64,000 nucleotides of DNA, taken from NCBI GenBank assembly GCA_031213475.1, contig JARUPZ010000003.1:11255127-11319126 (forward strand), read 5' to 3'. Positions 45,143 through 55,191 of the stretch are shown here, one piece after another. This DNA is from Nereocystis luetkeana. Lineage: Eukaryota > Sar > Phaeophyceae > Laminariales > Laminariaceae. A program made the position numbers and the translations under genes. The number at the start of each line of letters is the position of its first letter. Within the stretch, counting starts at the first letter, position 1. The notes below the pieces were generated by a model, which worked only from the letters and a program-made list of their open reading frames with translations, was not told the DNA's origin and searched no databases.

Positions 45143-47070
45143 ACAGCTATGATACTAAAGTATAATTTGCCATTTTTGGTGTAATGTTGTCCTATATAGA
45201 AAGCGAAAACAACTTTCATCCGTGAGTTGACAAGAAGAGTAACCACTCAGTTCCCACGCTGTATTTCGAAACGGGTGGGTACGCTACCCGTATGATATAA
45301 TGTTGAGCGAATCAAATCATGTCCCATTTACGGCTTCCTGCGTATATCGTATCTCCCCCCAGTGTCTTATACCTGGTATGCATTAAACAACAAAGGACTG
45401 CTGCTCCACCTACTACCGGTATGACAATAGCAAGCCGTTAGGAAGAGCTGTCCAAAACCGTACAAAACCGCGTCTTCTGAAAATTGCTCATATCACGAAG
45501 AACGAAACACCTTTTCCGCGTGCATCGGTGGTGCAGGGCGGAAGACGTTGTGTGGGAAAAACAGAACAAAACAAAACATCAAAAGCATCGAGTATCTTCG
45601 TTGAGCGTTTTTGCGATATTTGAGGATCCTCGAACAAACACCCCCCGAATATGATAAACGTGCACCTCAGTGCTGGGGAAGCTCGCGGGGATCTTTGTGT
45701 TCTTACCATGTGTGTTTGTGTGGTGCTATCAGCTGGATGCTGTTCGTACCGGGTTCTTCTGTACCAGGTATACTCTGTGTTGTGTTTCATGCGCAAGATT
45801 GAACGTAGGAAGGAAATCTGGGATTTGTCTAGCGGTGTTGAATCTACTGTAAATACGAAAAGTCGAGAGGAGACCAGCAAACCGTTCAGAGCAGGCAGCA
45901 ACTTCACGCACAAGTTGGGTCGAACGTACGGCAAAACTCGATTGGGATATAATACAGTGGAAAGGAGCACCCGACAGGATGTAAACAACAGGATCACCGT
46001 TTGATTGGATGAGTTTGGGGTTTTTGAGAGGATGCTTTTACTGTTGTAGAGTTGGTGTCGAGTCATCATTTTAACACTTGGGCCGAGAGAACCCTTACCA
46101 TTGTCAACGTACATACTGTATGCGAATAGAAAACGTTATGGGATTATTCGTGAACAGGCGACAAAGGCACTGAGGGAATTGGTTGGGATAGGAGACAAGG
46201 CTTGGTATAAGACATACCGGGAGAGTATGCGCTACCTGTATATCATTTCTGGCAGGATGCGAGGGGTAACCAGCAGTAGATTGGCAGCGTCGGGTGTACA
46301 CGCTCAGGCGACCCAACGAGAAGGGAGAGGGAAGAGTGACACATTTGTGGTTTGTGGTGTGTGTAGGAGCGAACAGAGAAGGCGAGGAGAGGGTGTCCTC
46401 TGGAGCATTGACTCAGAATGCAAAAAAGGCCGGGGGTACTCAATTCAACCAGGCCGAAGGAGCATGGTGGGCAGGGGGGGGGGGTGTACTCGATGTCATG
46501 CATGGCCGCAGTCGTATGCGGGGAGGGGGAAGAGTTGAAGGAAGGGGCAAAATACCAAGTTGTTGAGATGGGGCAGGGATGTGGGGGTTAAATAGGCCAA
46601 GAGCGTATTTCGAGTATATAGGAGGTTACACAGGCTGTGCATTTCTACAGTACACTAGTAGTACCTCGTATAAGCAGTGAGGTTGGGTGCAAAGCCAATG
46701 GTCAATATCCAACCAATAACTCCACAATCATGAACACATAAACGTAGCTAGCGTGTGGTGTTGTCCTGCTATTTTACGTTCGTGGGTCCTTGTGTTCTCT
46801 TCTTGTTCTTTCGCTTTAATATCGTAGTGTGCTCGTGTATTTTTTTGTGTTTGTCTGCTCTGGTTGTGTGCGTCGTCACTTCTACCCAACGCCATCAGTA
46901 CACCCAGTGTCTTCCCTAACTGATCATCCCACCGAGATACATGTCAATGATATGGTCACAAACGGTGAGACAGAGAAAACCTAAAGACTTGCACCTGAAT
47001 CGAGGTAGGAGCAGATTTAATGCCAACGCACCGGGTACGAAAACACCACCAGACAAAAGAGCCCAAAAAG

Positions 47071-47159
47071 AGGTAGGGTGGGGTGGGGTGAGCTGGGGTG
47101 GGGTGGGGTGAGGTGAGGTGAGGTGGGGTGGGGTGAGGGGGTGGAGCGGGGTGAGGTCA
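47071..47159. repeat. Second G-rich GGTGA minisatellite, copy 3
   Basis: Counterpart of 8399-8475. Confidence 0.88.
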
Positions 47160-47407
47160 GATAGAGTGAGTTATTTCTATATGTCATTGAGTTATTACCG
47201 TGTGTGTTTGTGTGGTGCTATCAGCTGGATGCTGTACCGCGTTCTTCTGTACCAGGTGGCGGGTCGGGTCGGATCAGGTCAGGAGGTTTTGAAATCTCGC
47301 GGGTCGGGTCGGGTCAGCGGTCGGGTCGGCTGACCCGACCCGACCCGTGAGGTTTGACCTGACCCGTCAAAAGCCCAGACAATTACATGAGAGGGTATGG
47401 AGATTGT

Positions 47408-48179
47408 TCCCTATGCTATGCGGTTTGATTTTTGAGCTTCAGATTTTGACCCGGTCGCTTTTTCAGATGTGAACTTGGCAAATCAAAAGTATTCATCCTA
47501 TGCGGAAAAATAAAAACCAGAATTATTGTGCGTGCAGAAATTCGAGCAAAAACCGAGACCAACGGCTGTTGTTGTGGTCTGGCGCCGCGAAGAGGCGCGC
47601 TAATTGTTGCGCTGCACTGCGCGTAGGACCCAAGCGTCCGAGCCAAGGTTGACTGCCTCTGGTCTGGCGGCGAGGACACGTGGGGAGTGCGCTAGAGCCA
47701 GCCTGTCTTAGTATTTAGTGTTTCACAATGTGATTGTGACTGCTGCTGCTGTACAGCAGTGTAGTCTACGAGTACGTATCCACAGGGAGAGGTGCGCGCC
47801 GAGTGCGCTTCTCTTGGTCTCTAGGCCCGAGCCCGCGCCAGCCGACTGTAGTCTGGCCACGGAGAGACGCGCCGCCCGCCGACCGCGCGTCGGGCGCGAA
47901 GCAACGTCGCCATACAGCTGTGTCACCATCCAACTCATCGACTCATCGATCGTTCTGCTGTTGTTTGCTGTCGCGGATAACATCTTGAATTTAGACAGCA
48001 TGCCATTTATCGATTTGAAAATCTGATGACCCAAAATACGACGACTTGGGTCATCTGATTATCAAAATCGATTTTTTTCGTTCGGATTTCGCATATTTGG
48101 ACTGCATCATCATGGGCATTCATTTTTCGAGAGATCGAAAAAATACAAATCTGACGCTCAAAATCGAACCGCATAGGAA
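47408..48179. mobile_element. TIR element A, unit 3, both ends present
   Basis: The left terminus near TTCCCTATG and the right terminus CGAACCGCATAGGA are inverted complements over about 30 bp with a few mismatches and a small insertion (CTATG) on the left. The complete element lies 17 bp upstream of element B. Confidence 0.7.
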
Positions 48180-48196
48180 GCAAGCAGCCTTAGACC

Positions 48197-48969
48197 GTTT
48201 CCTATGCGGTTCGATTTTTGAGCTTCAGATTTTGGCCCGATCGTATTTTCAGATGTGACGTTGGCAAATCGAAACAGCCTTCCTATGCGGAAAAATCAGG
48301 TTTATTGTGTGTGTAGAGATTTGAGCAAACGCCGAGACCCAACTGCTGTTTTTGTGGTTTGGCGCCGCGAAGAGACGCGCTGGGTGCGCTGCACTGCGCG
48401 TAGGACCCAAGTGTGCGAGCCAAGGCTGGCTGCCTCTGGTCTGGCGGCGAGGAGACGTGGCGAGTGCGCTAGAGCCACCTGTCTTGGTATTTTGGGTTCC
48501 ATGTTGTGACTGACTGCTGCTGCTGCTGTACAGCAGTGTACGTACAAGTACTCGTACGTATCTACGGAGAGGTGCGTGCCGAATGCGCTTCTCTTGGTCT
48601 CTAGGCCCGAGCCCGCGCCAGGCGACTGACGTCTGGCCACGGAGGGTCGCGCCGCCCGCCGCCCGAGCGTCGGGCGCCAAGCGACGCCGCTATACAGCTG
48701 TGTCACCTTCCAACTCATCGATCGTTCTGCTGCTGTTTGCTGTCATGGATAACATCTTGAATTTAGAGAGCATGCCATTTATCGATTTGAAAATCTGATG
48801 ACCCAGGTCGTCGGATTTTGGGCCAAAATCCGACGACTTGGGTCATCGGATTCTCAAATCGAAAATTTTCCGGTCAGATTTTGCATATTTCGACTGCACA
48901 AGCAGGGTCATTCGTTTTTGAGATCGAAAAATACAAATCTGAAGCTCGAAATCGAACCGCATAGGAAAC
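48197..48969. mobile_element. TIR element B, complete, MITE-like
   Basis: 773-bp element with terminal inverted repeats at 48197-48233 and 48935-48969. Both read GTTTCCTATGCGGTTCGATT from their outer ends and stay paired to about 35 bp with one substitution and one indel. It is a diverged relative of element A. It contains a 41-bp-arm palindrome at 48781-48865. No transposase ORF. Flanks share AGCCTTA on both sides, but 4 bp separate it from the left TIR, so the target duplication is uncertain. Confidence 0.75.
48781..48865. repeat. Long palindrome inside TIR element B
   Basis: Two ~41-bp arms meet around 48822 (…GATTTTGG|GCCAAAATC…) with about four mismatches; outer parts read ATCGATTTGAAAATC and its complement. 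Element A keeps only a shortened version. Confidence 0.8.
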
Positions 48970-49224
48970 AGCCTTAATACCCAATATTTCGTTTCAATTC
49001 GATTTCCATCTTTTTCCAGTGTTGTGCGTGCCTGTGCCGTTCTGTGCTTTCTTTCTTTCGGGCATCCCAAAATAAGTACCAGGTACTAGTATGTCTGTAC
49101 GTACACGCATACGGCGTCCTGGACGTTTTCCTGGATGGAACATGGAGCTCTTGGCATTTGCAAGTCGCCTCTTTGCTCCCGATCGTTTGGACGATATTTT
49201 GCGTTCGTTCCATTCTTCCTCGTG
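48970..49224. other. Unit 3 segment between TIR element B and the retrotransposon
   Basis: About 170 bp (48970-49139) has no counterpart in units 1 and 2. The rest (from 49140, ATGGAGCTCTTGGC) matches them at 9495 and 28968. No gene. Confidence 0.7.
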
Positions 49225-49229
49225 AGCGA
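49225..49229. repeat. Target-site duplication, left (AGCGA)
   Basis: Matches 53369-53373. The empty site in units 1 and 2 reads GTGAGCGAGCGCAGCGG with a single AGCGA at this point. Confidence 0.93.
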
Positions 49230-49580
49230 TGTGGGATTTGCTCGTACCAAAGTCTGATTTTCTGATTGTACTGAATTGTGTGATTCTTGTAAATGTAATA
49301 TATCTACGGAGATTGCGGCGGGATTAGTGTTTCCCCGAGGAGTTGCATAAAATTGTGTTTGACCTGCTTTCAGGGGTCTTATAGAGTCTAGGGGAACGTG
49401 GCCCCCTTGCTCTCAGTCCACCAGTACGCTAAAATAATTGATATTTATCTTCTCTCCTTCCACCGCCTTATGGCGCGAATGCTCCCGATCGACCGCTCTC
49501 CGTGAGCAAGGCTCTCCGCCCCAGGGCAAACCTCACCCGCGCATCACCCAAGCGCACCCGGTGCTCGAATTCATCCCTTA
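49230..49580 (+). repeat. 5' LTR, 351 bp
   Basis: Starts TG and ends TA rather than the usual CA. Differs from the 3' LTR at GAATTC versus GAATTG near the end. No tRNA primer-binding TGG lies directly after it, so the primer is unclear. Confidence 0.95.
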
Positions 49581-49639
49581 CGCTAGCGTTAGCCTCTGAC
49601 ATATGGTCACGGTCGCTCGGGCACGGGGTGTAGCGCACC

Positions 49640-50587
49640 ATGGTGGGTTTTGTGGTTTTAGGGGAGGAGCTTCCTTGGATGACAAGGATCCTCGATCAGG
49701 AGAGGCGACACCGCGAGGGAGCGGCTATCGGGTTGGGGACATGGACTCCTGAAGAATGGAAGGAGCTACAGGAAACAGCAGCAGCCCCATCAGCAGCAGC
49801 AGCAGCAGCAGCAGCAGCATCAGCGGCGGCAGCGGCAGCAGCAGCAAAGCAGCAGAAGCAGGAGCAGGAGCAGGAGGAGCGTCACGGTAGGCCGGGCGCA
49901 GGATGCCGCATGGATTTATCATCTTTCCACTTGCTTACCGTCAAGGAGCAACAAGAAGCCATTGAAAAACATGTTGACCAGCAGCTGAGAGCTAGGAGGG
50001 GTTACGCAACCGCCGCGAATGCACGAGAGGAGGCAAGGAAAAAGACAGAGAACACGCACCAAGCCCAGGACAATGGTTCGAGGAGCTGCGACAACTCGTC
50101 ACCCGCCGACCCAGTGCTATCGAGAGCAAAAAGTGCGGCCCAACAGCAACAGCAGCAGCAACAACAAGTACGGGCTTCTACGTACGTCAAGAAAGGCGAC
50201 GAGGAGGAGTTGATGGATATTACTGAGGAGGAGTCGGATGAGGAGGAGCAGCACGGTTTGGAGCGTGAAGTGGTACCGGTGGATGGCATGGGGATGGTGA
50301 GGGAGAGGGAACTGGAGGAGTCGGATGAGGAGGAGCAACACGGTTTGGAACGTGAGGGGGTCCCAATGGATGGCATGGGTCTGGTGGGGGAGATTGGTGT
50401 GACGGAAGGAGCTGTCGGGTGTTCGGAGAACATTGACGAGGACGACGGTGCGCCGAATGGAAGCGCTTGGGAGCGAGTTGGGATCGGTACGGGATGGTCA
50501 TGCAGCGGCACCTTCGTGGGGTGGGGGTGTGAGGTGGCCGGTCGGCGTCCGACTCGGCTACGGCGGGCGCGCGTGCGAGAAAAGTGA
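49640..50587 (+). CDS. ORF1 of the retrotransposon, 315 aa, unknown
   Basis: Starts with ATG 60 bp after the 5' LTR. Composition is biased: Ala-rich tract at residues 47-69, Gln/Glu-rich at 70-80, a helical charged part around 95-140, poly-Gln at 168-176, and an acidic region with two copies of EESDEEEQHGLERE (197-210 and 226-239; 29-residue period). The C-terminal end is Gly/Trp then Arg-rich. It has no CCHC zinc knuckle or protease motif, so it is not a typical copia Gag. It occupies the gag position and may be a divergent or captured structural protein. Homopolymer tracts come from CAG/GCA repeats. Confidence 0.6.
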   Translation: MVGFVVLGEELPWMTRILDQERRHREGAAIGLGTWTPEEWKELQETAAAPSAAAAAAAAASAAAAAAAAKQQKQEQEQEERHGRPGAGCRMDLSSFHLLTVKEQQEAIEKHVDQQLRARRGYATAANAREEARKKTENTHQAQDNGSRSCDNSSPADPVLSRAKSAAQQQQQQQQQVRASTYVKKGDEEELMDITEEESDEEEQHGLEREVVPVDGMGMVRERELEESDEEEQHGLEREGVPMDGMGLVGEIGVTEGAVGCSENIDEDDGAPNGSAWERVGIGTGWSCSGTFVGWGCEVAGRRPTRLRRARVREK

Positions 50588-51404
50588 AGGACCATCATCT
50601 ACGAGCAATTGCTCATCAGGCACGTTCTTGCTGTCTGTGTTTGGTTTGTTTTTAGAAACGTGATACTCGTACGAGTACGAGTAGTCTAGTCTTCGCTGTG
50701 GATTTGATCTTGTGTTTTTTTTTGTTTTGCAGCGTTTCGAGACTTGTCATAATTTGGTGATGGCCATTTGATGCGTGGCGTGTGTGACTGCAACTTTTGG
50801 AACTTTGAGCTTTCATTTACGAGTATACGTATCAAGTTCCGGACATACGTACGATTCACGTAATATACGATACACGTAACGTGTTGGATAATAAAAACGC
50901 AGTTCGTATACGAGTAAAAACTACTGAGACGAGCGCGGCTGGAGGATAGAAAACTTGACTGGTATATATAATGTTTGCGATGGGCACAAACTAGGGAGGG
51001 TAGTATGAGAGTTCAGTTTGAGCACATCGGAAATTCACACGGAATACCGGGTATCTTGATTGATAGTTTGCATGACCCTGGTTGCTCCCCCCACAGACAA
51101 TATTTGAGGTGTACACAGGCCATGCGGGTGATATCCTCTTCCAACTATCACCAAGCTATTAATGTTTCGTCCGATAGGATGAAGAGTCACCAGATTCCCT
51201 CATTCGAGTACCCTTGCTTTTCCGCCCTTTCGCTGTCGATGATTTGCCGAATCTCTGCTTGGAGACTGCACTGCGTTGATTGCATCAGGTGGACGGTTGA
51301 CGAGAGGACCAAATCACGACCGGGCATGGTGAACGGAGAAAATGAGGTGGATGCTCGACGGTCGTGATGTGTGGTTGTAGTGGTACTATTATATTGGGTA
51401 ACGG
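50588..51404 (+). other. Internal non-coding part of the retrotransposon
   Basis: No gag-pol similarity. Contains ACTCGTACGAGTACGAGT near 50672 and CGTA-rich palindromes around 50845-50880. Two opposite ORFs (50975-51367 plus; 51187-51537 minus) overlap; neither resembles a known protein. The segment probably replaced protease/integrase sequence. Confidence 0.5.
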
Positions 51405-52757
51405 TTGGTATTGATAGTGTTTTTGTTGTGTCTTTTTTATTATTTTGCTCGGTACTGCTATGTAAAAAGCGCAGGTAGTGGTTCGTTTTTGCTTGACATT
51501 GTGTGTAGCTTCTTCCAGTCAGATCTTGCCGACACAAGTTCTACTGCCATTTTGACTGTTGAGCAGGCTTTCGTGCAGTCTGATCTTGAGGAAAATGTTT
51601 TCATGCGTTTGCCTCAGGGATGCGGTAGACTGTCGGGGAATATAGTAAGACTGAACAAGAGCTTGTACGGTTTGAAGCAGGCATCGAGGCAGTGGCATGC
51701 TCACCTCACTAGGTGCTTACTGACTTTAGGGTTTGAGCAGTGTCTGGCTGATGCATGCGTTTTTCGTTTGATGGATGAGGGGAGAGTAGTGATGACTATA
51801 GTGGTGCATGTGGATGATATTTTTGCGGTAGGGGTGAAGGCAAGGTGTGACCAGTTTGGCAAGGAATTGGACAAGATGGTTCCAGTTAAGAACCTGGGAG
51901 AGTTGCGTTGGTATTCGGGGTGTTTCTACGAGAGGGATTGGGAAAAGGGGGTGCTGAAGATTTCCCAGCAGACATTCGCTGAACAATTGGCGGATGAATA
52001 CGGGATAGAGTTTGGTAAGAGTGTTCCGCTCCCTGTTGGCACAAAACTTGCGGACTTTGACCAGGATGAAGCGCCAGGGAGCTGGCCGTTTCGCGAGTTG
52101 GTTGGCTCACTGATGTGGCTTTCAACTCAGACTCGGCCAGACATCTCCAACGCAGTAAGAGCAGTGGCTAGGTACTGCGCTGCTCCCAAGTTAGTGCACT
52201 GGAGGGCAGCACTTGGTATTTTAGGGTATGTGAGGAGGACTAGTTCTTTCGGAGTCACTTTTCAGAGAGGTACGGACGGGGGGCTGAGCTTGCAGGTGTT
52301 TGCTGACGCAGACTATGCAAGCAAGGCGGCTGACAGAAGGTCAGTTTCAGGAGGATTGGTGATGTGTGGGGGTGCATGCGTGTCTTGGTTTTCTAGGACT
52401 CAGAAATGCGTCACACTTTCCACGACGGAGGCAGAGTACGTGGCACTTGCAGACGTCATTAAGGAAGTGTTGTTCTTGAGGCAGGTTTGGCGCTTCATGT
52501 TGCCTGATGTAGGCATGCCGTGCATACCGGTGTTCGAGGATAATCAGGGTGCGGTGCAGCTTGCACAGAACCCTATCACCAACTCAAACTCCAAGCACAT
52601 CGACGTGCGACACCACTTCCTCAGGGAACTGGTTGGGAGGAAAGAGATATCGATCATCCACGTACCGTCCCCTTTTCAGCATGCGGATTTTCTAACCAAG
52701 GCCATCTCGCGAGAATCGTTCGAGTTCCACCGTAGCCTTGCGATGAATATGTGGTGA
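51405..52757 (+). CDS. Copia-type reverse transcriptase-RNase H, N-terminally truncated
   Basis: 450 codons from a TTG to TGA, but family similarity starts only near residue 50, so the listed start is nominal. RT landmarks: VEQAFVQSDLEENVFM (52-67), KSLYGLKQASRQW (85-97), HVDD catalytic box (135-138), LGELRWYSG (164-172), LVGSLMWLSTQTRPDI (232-247). RNase H landmarks: ADADYA (300-305), STTEAEYVAL (339-348), EDNQGA (378-383), HIDVRHHF (398-405). The motif A aspartate expected before VEQAF is Thr51. A complete copia polyprotein is well over 1200 residues with protease and integrase; both are absent. A CTTCTTCCAG before 51519 could be a splice acceptor. Very likely inactive in cis. Confidence 0.95.
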   Translation: MVLIVFLLCLFYYFARYCYVKSAGSGSFLLDIVCSFFQSDLADTSSTAILTVEQAFVQSDLEENVFMRLPQGCGRLSGNIVRLNKSLYGLKQASRQWHAHLTRCLLTLGFEQCLADACVFRLMDEGRVVMTIVVHVDDIFAVGVKARCDQFGKELDKMVPVKNLGELRWYSGCFYERDWEKGVLKISQQTFAEQLADEYGIEFGKSVPLPVGTKLADFDQDEAPGSWPFRELVGSLMWLSTQTRPDISNAVRAVARYCAAPKLVHWRAALGILGYVRRTSSFGVTFQRGTDGGLSLQVFADADYASKAADRRSVSGGLVMCGGACVSWFSRTQKCVTLSTTEAEYVALADVIKEVLFLRQVWRFMLPDVGMPCIPVFEDNQGAVQLAQNPITNSNSKHIDVRHHFLRELVGRKEISIIHVPSPFQHADFLTKAISRESFEFHRSLAMNMW

Positions 52758-52785
52758 CTCTATTGGTGTGGTATTGATTCCATCG

Positions 52786-52877
52786 GGTACTGGTGATCGT
52801 TAGCCATGGCCAGTACCTTAGTAAAATTCTTGTGTTAATCCCAACGGGTGTCGATGATCGTTAGCCATGATTGACAC
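52786..52877 (+). other. Twin covarying hairpins downstream of RNase H
   Basis: Hairpin 1 pairs 52786-52794 with 52809-52817; hairpin 2 pairs 52847-52855 with 52870-52878. Both have the identical 14-nt loop GATCGTTAGCCATG, while stems differ but remain paired (GGTACTGGT/GCCAGTACC and GTGTCGAT/ATTGACAC). Flanks are also related (CATCGG/CAACGG upstream, CTTAGT/TTTAGT downstream). Position between the stop codon and the 3' LTR suggests a cis-acting RNA element of the retrotransposon. Confidence 0.7.
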
Positions 52878-53017
52878 TTTAGTGACCTTCCTTCGGACTG
52901 TGTTATTTTATTTTGAGATTTCAGGGTGTTATCATTAAAGGCGTTGGATGCATAGGTTTTATTTTTGATATTTTGACCGGACGAGAGTTATCAGGACTGT
53001 GAAACGAGCCTGGGGAA

Positions 53018-53368
53018 TGTGGGATTTGCTCGTACCAAAGTCTGATTTTCTGATTGTACTGAATTGTGTGATTCTTGTAAATGTAATATATCTACGGAGA
53101 TTGCGGCGGGATTAGTGTTTCCCCGAGGAGTTGCATAAAATTGTGTTTGACCTGCTTTCAGGGGTCTTATAGAGTCTAGGGGAACGTGGCCCCCTTGCTC
53201 TCAGTCCACCAGTACGCTAAAATAATTGATATTTATCTTCTCTCCTTCCACCGCCTTATGGCGCGAATGCTCCCGATCGACCGCTCTCCGTGAGCAAGGC
53301 TCTCCGCCCCAGGGCAAACCTCACCCGCGCATCACCCAAGCGCACCCGGTGCTCGAATTGATCCCTTA
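53018..53368 (+). repeat. 3' LTR, 351 bp
   Basis: Preceded by TGGGGAA (53011-53017), a short purine tract that could prime plus-strand synthesis. Same length as the 5' LTR. Confidence 0.95.
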
Positions 53369-53373
53369 AGCGA
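53369..53373. repeat. Target-site duplication, right (AGCGA)
   Basis: Pairs with 49225-49229. Confidence 0.93.
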
Positions 53374-53800
53374 GCGCAGCGGAATCATCGCAAATGAAAG
53401 GCGAACGTGCTTGGTACGAAAACAGAAAGCACAGCCAAGGCAAACCGAACAAGAAAATTGTACCAGAGGCACATCGCATTTTGCAGAGGACATAACAGTC
53501 AAGCCAGAGAACCCAAATACGCAGGGAACTTAGCTGGGACTTGTGGCAAAACAGAGAGAGGGAGCAAAACGAGATATCTTAGGGGAGAGGCAGGCTACGT
53601 GCCGGAATAGGATCTGCAACAGCAGCAGTAGAGGAGTACGTAGAGGATCTACTGCTGTTGGTACAGCAGTCCCAACCTGTTTAGGAGTGCAGTCCCGTTT
53701 GGGGGACAAACCATTCAAATGCTGAGTAATTTGTCCCCAAAACGGGACTGCAGTCCTATTCCAGGGTTAACAAACAGCAGTAGTAATGCTGTATACCAAG

Positions 53801-53928
53801 TATACGGAGTGGCACCTGTGGTAGACCGTGTTCTGAACGACATGTGCGAGGCGGTCCAAACCAACGTGATTGTCGCAAGCAAACCCACACCCGAACGAGA
53901 AAAGTATCCGCCCTACGTACCCACCTGA
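53801..53928 (+). CDS. Exon-like ORF, unit 3
   Basis: Counterpart of 9961-10089 with the stop intact. The preceding CCAG is changed to CCAAG. Confidence 0.2.
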
Positions 53929-54576
53929 GAGTCAGGCACGAGGGCAGAAGCCCTACCTGCACTATGCCCCGCCCCCGCCCCCCACCGCGTGTCCCTAGAT
54001 AAACAATAAATCACCCACCTATGAATAGTCGTAGTCTCCATTGTTGTGGCGACTGCAGGACTCCGCACCTAACGGCGGCTTCGGTGGGGGCTTCGGCAGG
54101 GCAAGGCTTCTTCACCTTCGCCTTCGTCTCCAATCCCTTCCACACTCTCTGACCCTTGACGCCACCTGCCTTGGGGGGTGGGCGCCACCGCCGCGGCCCC
54201 CCGCCCCCGTCCCCGCCCCCACCCCCACGTGCGCTGTGATGTTCTGTGTGCTGAGTGTGTGCACAGGACACAGGATCCAAAATTGTTTTTTACACATATA
54301 GATATGGAGGCTTTATTCCGTCGGGCGAAAAATGGAAACCAAACGTTGCAAAAGGCACCTGTTTTTCAGCGTGTGTGCTGCTAGTTGCTGCTGTGGTATC
54401 TCTCTAGGTGGCTGCCACGCCTCGCAATTCCCATGGGTGGGAGATGATGAAGACGTTGTTGGAGAAAAATCATCGGTATAGGAGCAGGTGCTGAGATCGG
54501 GGAGCATCATTCCACACAGTATCCCTCCGTCGTCGAGCGAAAGTCCTATCATGAGAAGACAGCAGCAGCGTACGCC

Positions 54577-54716
54577 ATGGGCAATGCCTCGTCCCACACC
54601 TACGCTGGCGGAGCGCAACCATCGGCCGCCGATGCTCGCGTGATACTTCAGCACGACCTGTCCAAAGTGGTCTACGTTAAAAAGCTGGCGAACGGGGAAT
54701 TCATCAAGATCTACCA
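54577..54716 (+). CDS. VPS15-like first exon, unit 3 (fragment)
   Basis: Counterpart of 10742-10881 with intact frame and donor. It shows a Ser to Ile change in the IKSYQ segment (IKIYQ) plus synonymous changes. No downstream kinase exons are present, so it is a fragment. Confidence 0.5.
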
Positions 54717-54780
54717 GTGAGTGGAGAAAGTGCAACATCGTCTTTGTTGTGAGACCTCGAGACCTTGTTGGTACTCGTAG

Positions 54781-55191
54781 CCTCCTTGCTTTGCCTTGCT
54801 TGCCTGGCTTGCCCCGCTTGCCTTGCTTGCCTCGCTTGTCTTGCCTTGCTTGCCTCGCTTGTCTTGCCTTGCCTGCCTCGCTTGTCTTGCTTGCCTTGCT
54901 TGCCTTGCTTGCCTCGCTTGCCTTGCTTGCCTTGCTTGCCTTGCTTGCCTCGCTTGTCTTGCCTTGCTTGCCTTGCTTGCCTTGCTTGCCTTGCTTGCCT
55001 TGCTTGCCTTGCTTGCCTCGCTTGCCTCGCTTGCCTTGCTTGCCTTGCTTGCCTTGCTTGCCTTGCTCGCCTTGCTTGTCTTGCTTGCCTTGCTTGCCTT
55101 GCTTGCCTTGCTTGCCTTGCTTTGCCTTGCTTGTCTCGCTTGCCTTGCTTGCCTTGCTTGCCTTGCTTGCCTCGCTTGCCGTGCTTGCTCG
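54781..55191. repeat. 9-bp TTGCCTTGC minisatellite, unit 3
   Basis: Counterpart of 10949-11646, about 0.41 kb, richer in CTCGC variants. Confidence 0.95.

Larger units (their letters stand above)
49230..53368 (+). mobile_element. Ty1/copia-type LTR retrotransposon, non-autonomous
   Basis: 4139 bp bounded by two 351-bp LTRs that begin TGTGGGATTT and end ATCCCTTA, with 5-bp duplications AGCGA on each side (49225-49229 and 53369-53373). Removing the element plus one AGCGA gives the uninterrupted sequence of units 1 and 2. RNase H lies downstream of RT and the RT is of copia type. There is no aspartic protease, zinc knuckle or integrase. I read one difference between the LTRs, so insertion is recent. 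The region 50588-51404 has no recognisable element coding. Confidence 0.95.

Noticed and set aside
50975-51537. Overlapping ORFs on both strands inside the retrotransposon
   Set aside because: Neither resembles integrase, protease or a known host protein, and they overlap antisense to each other.
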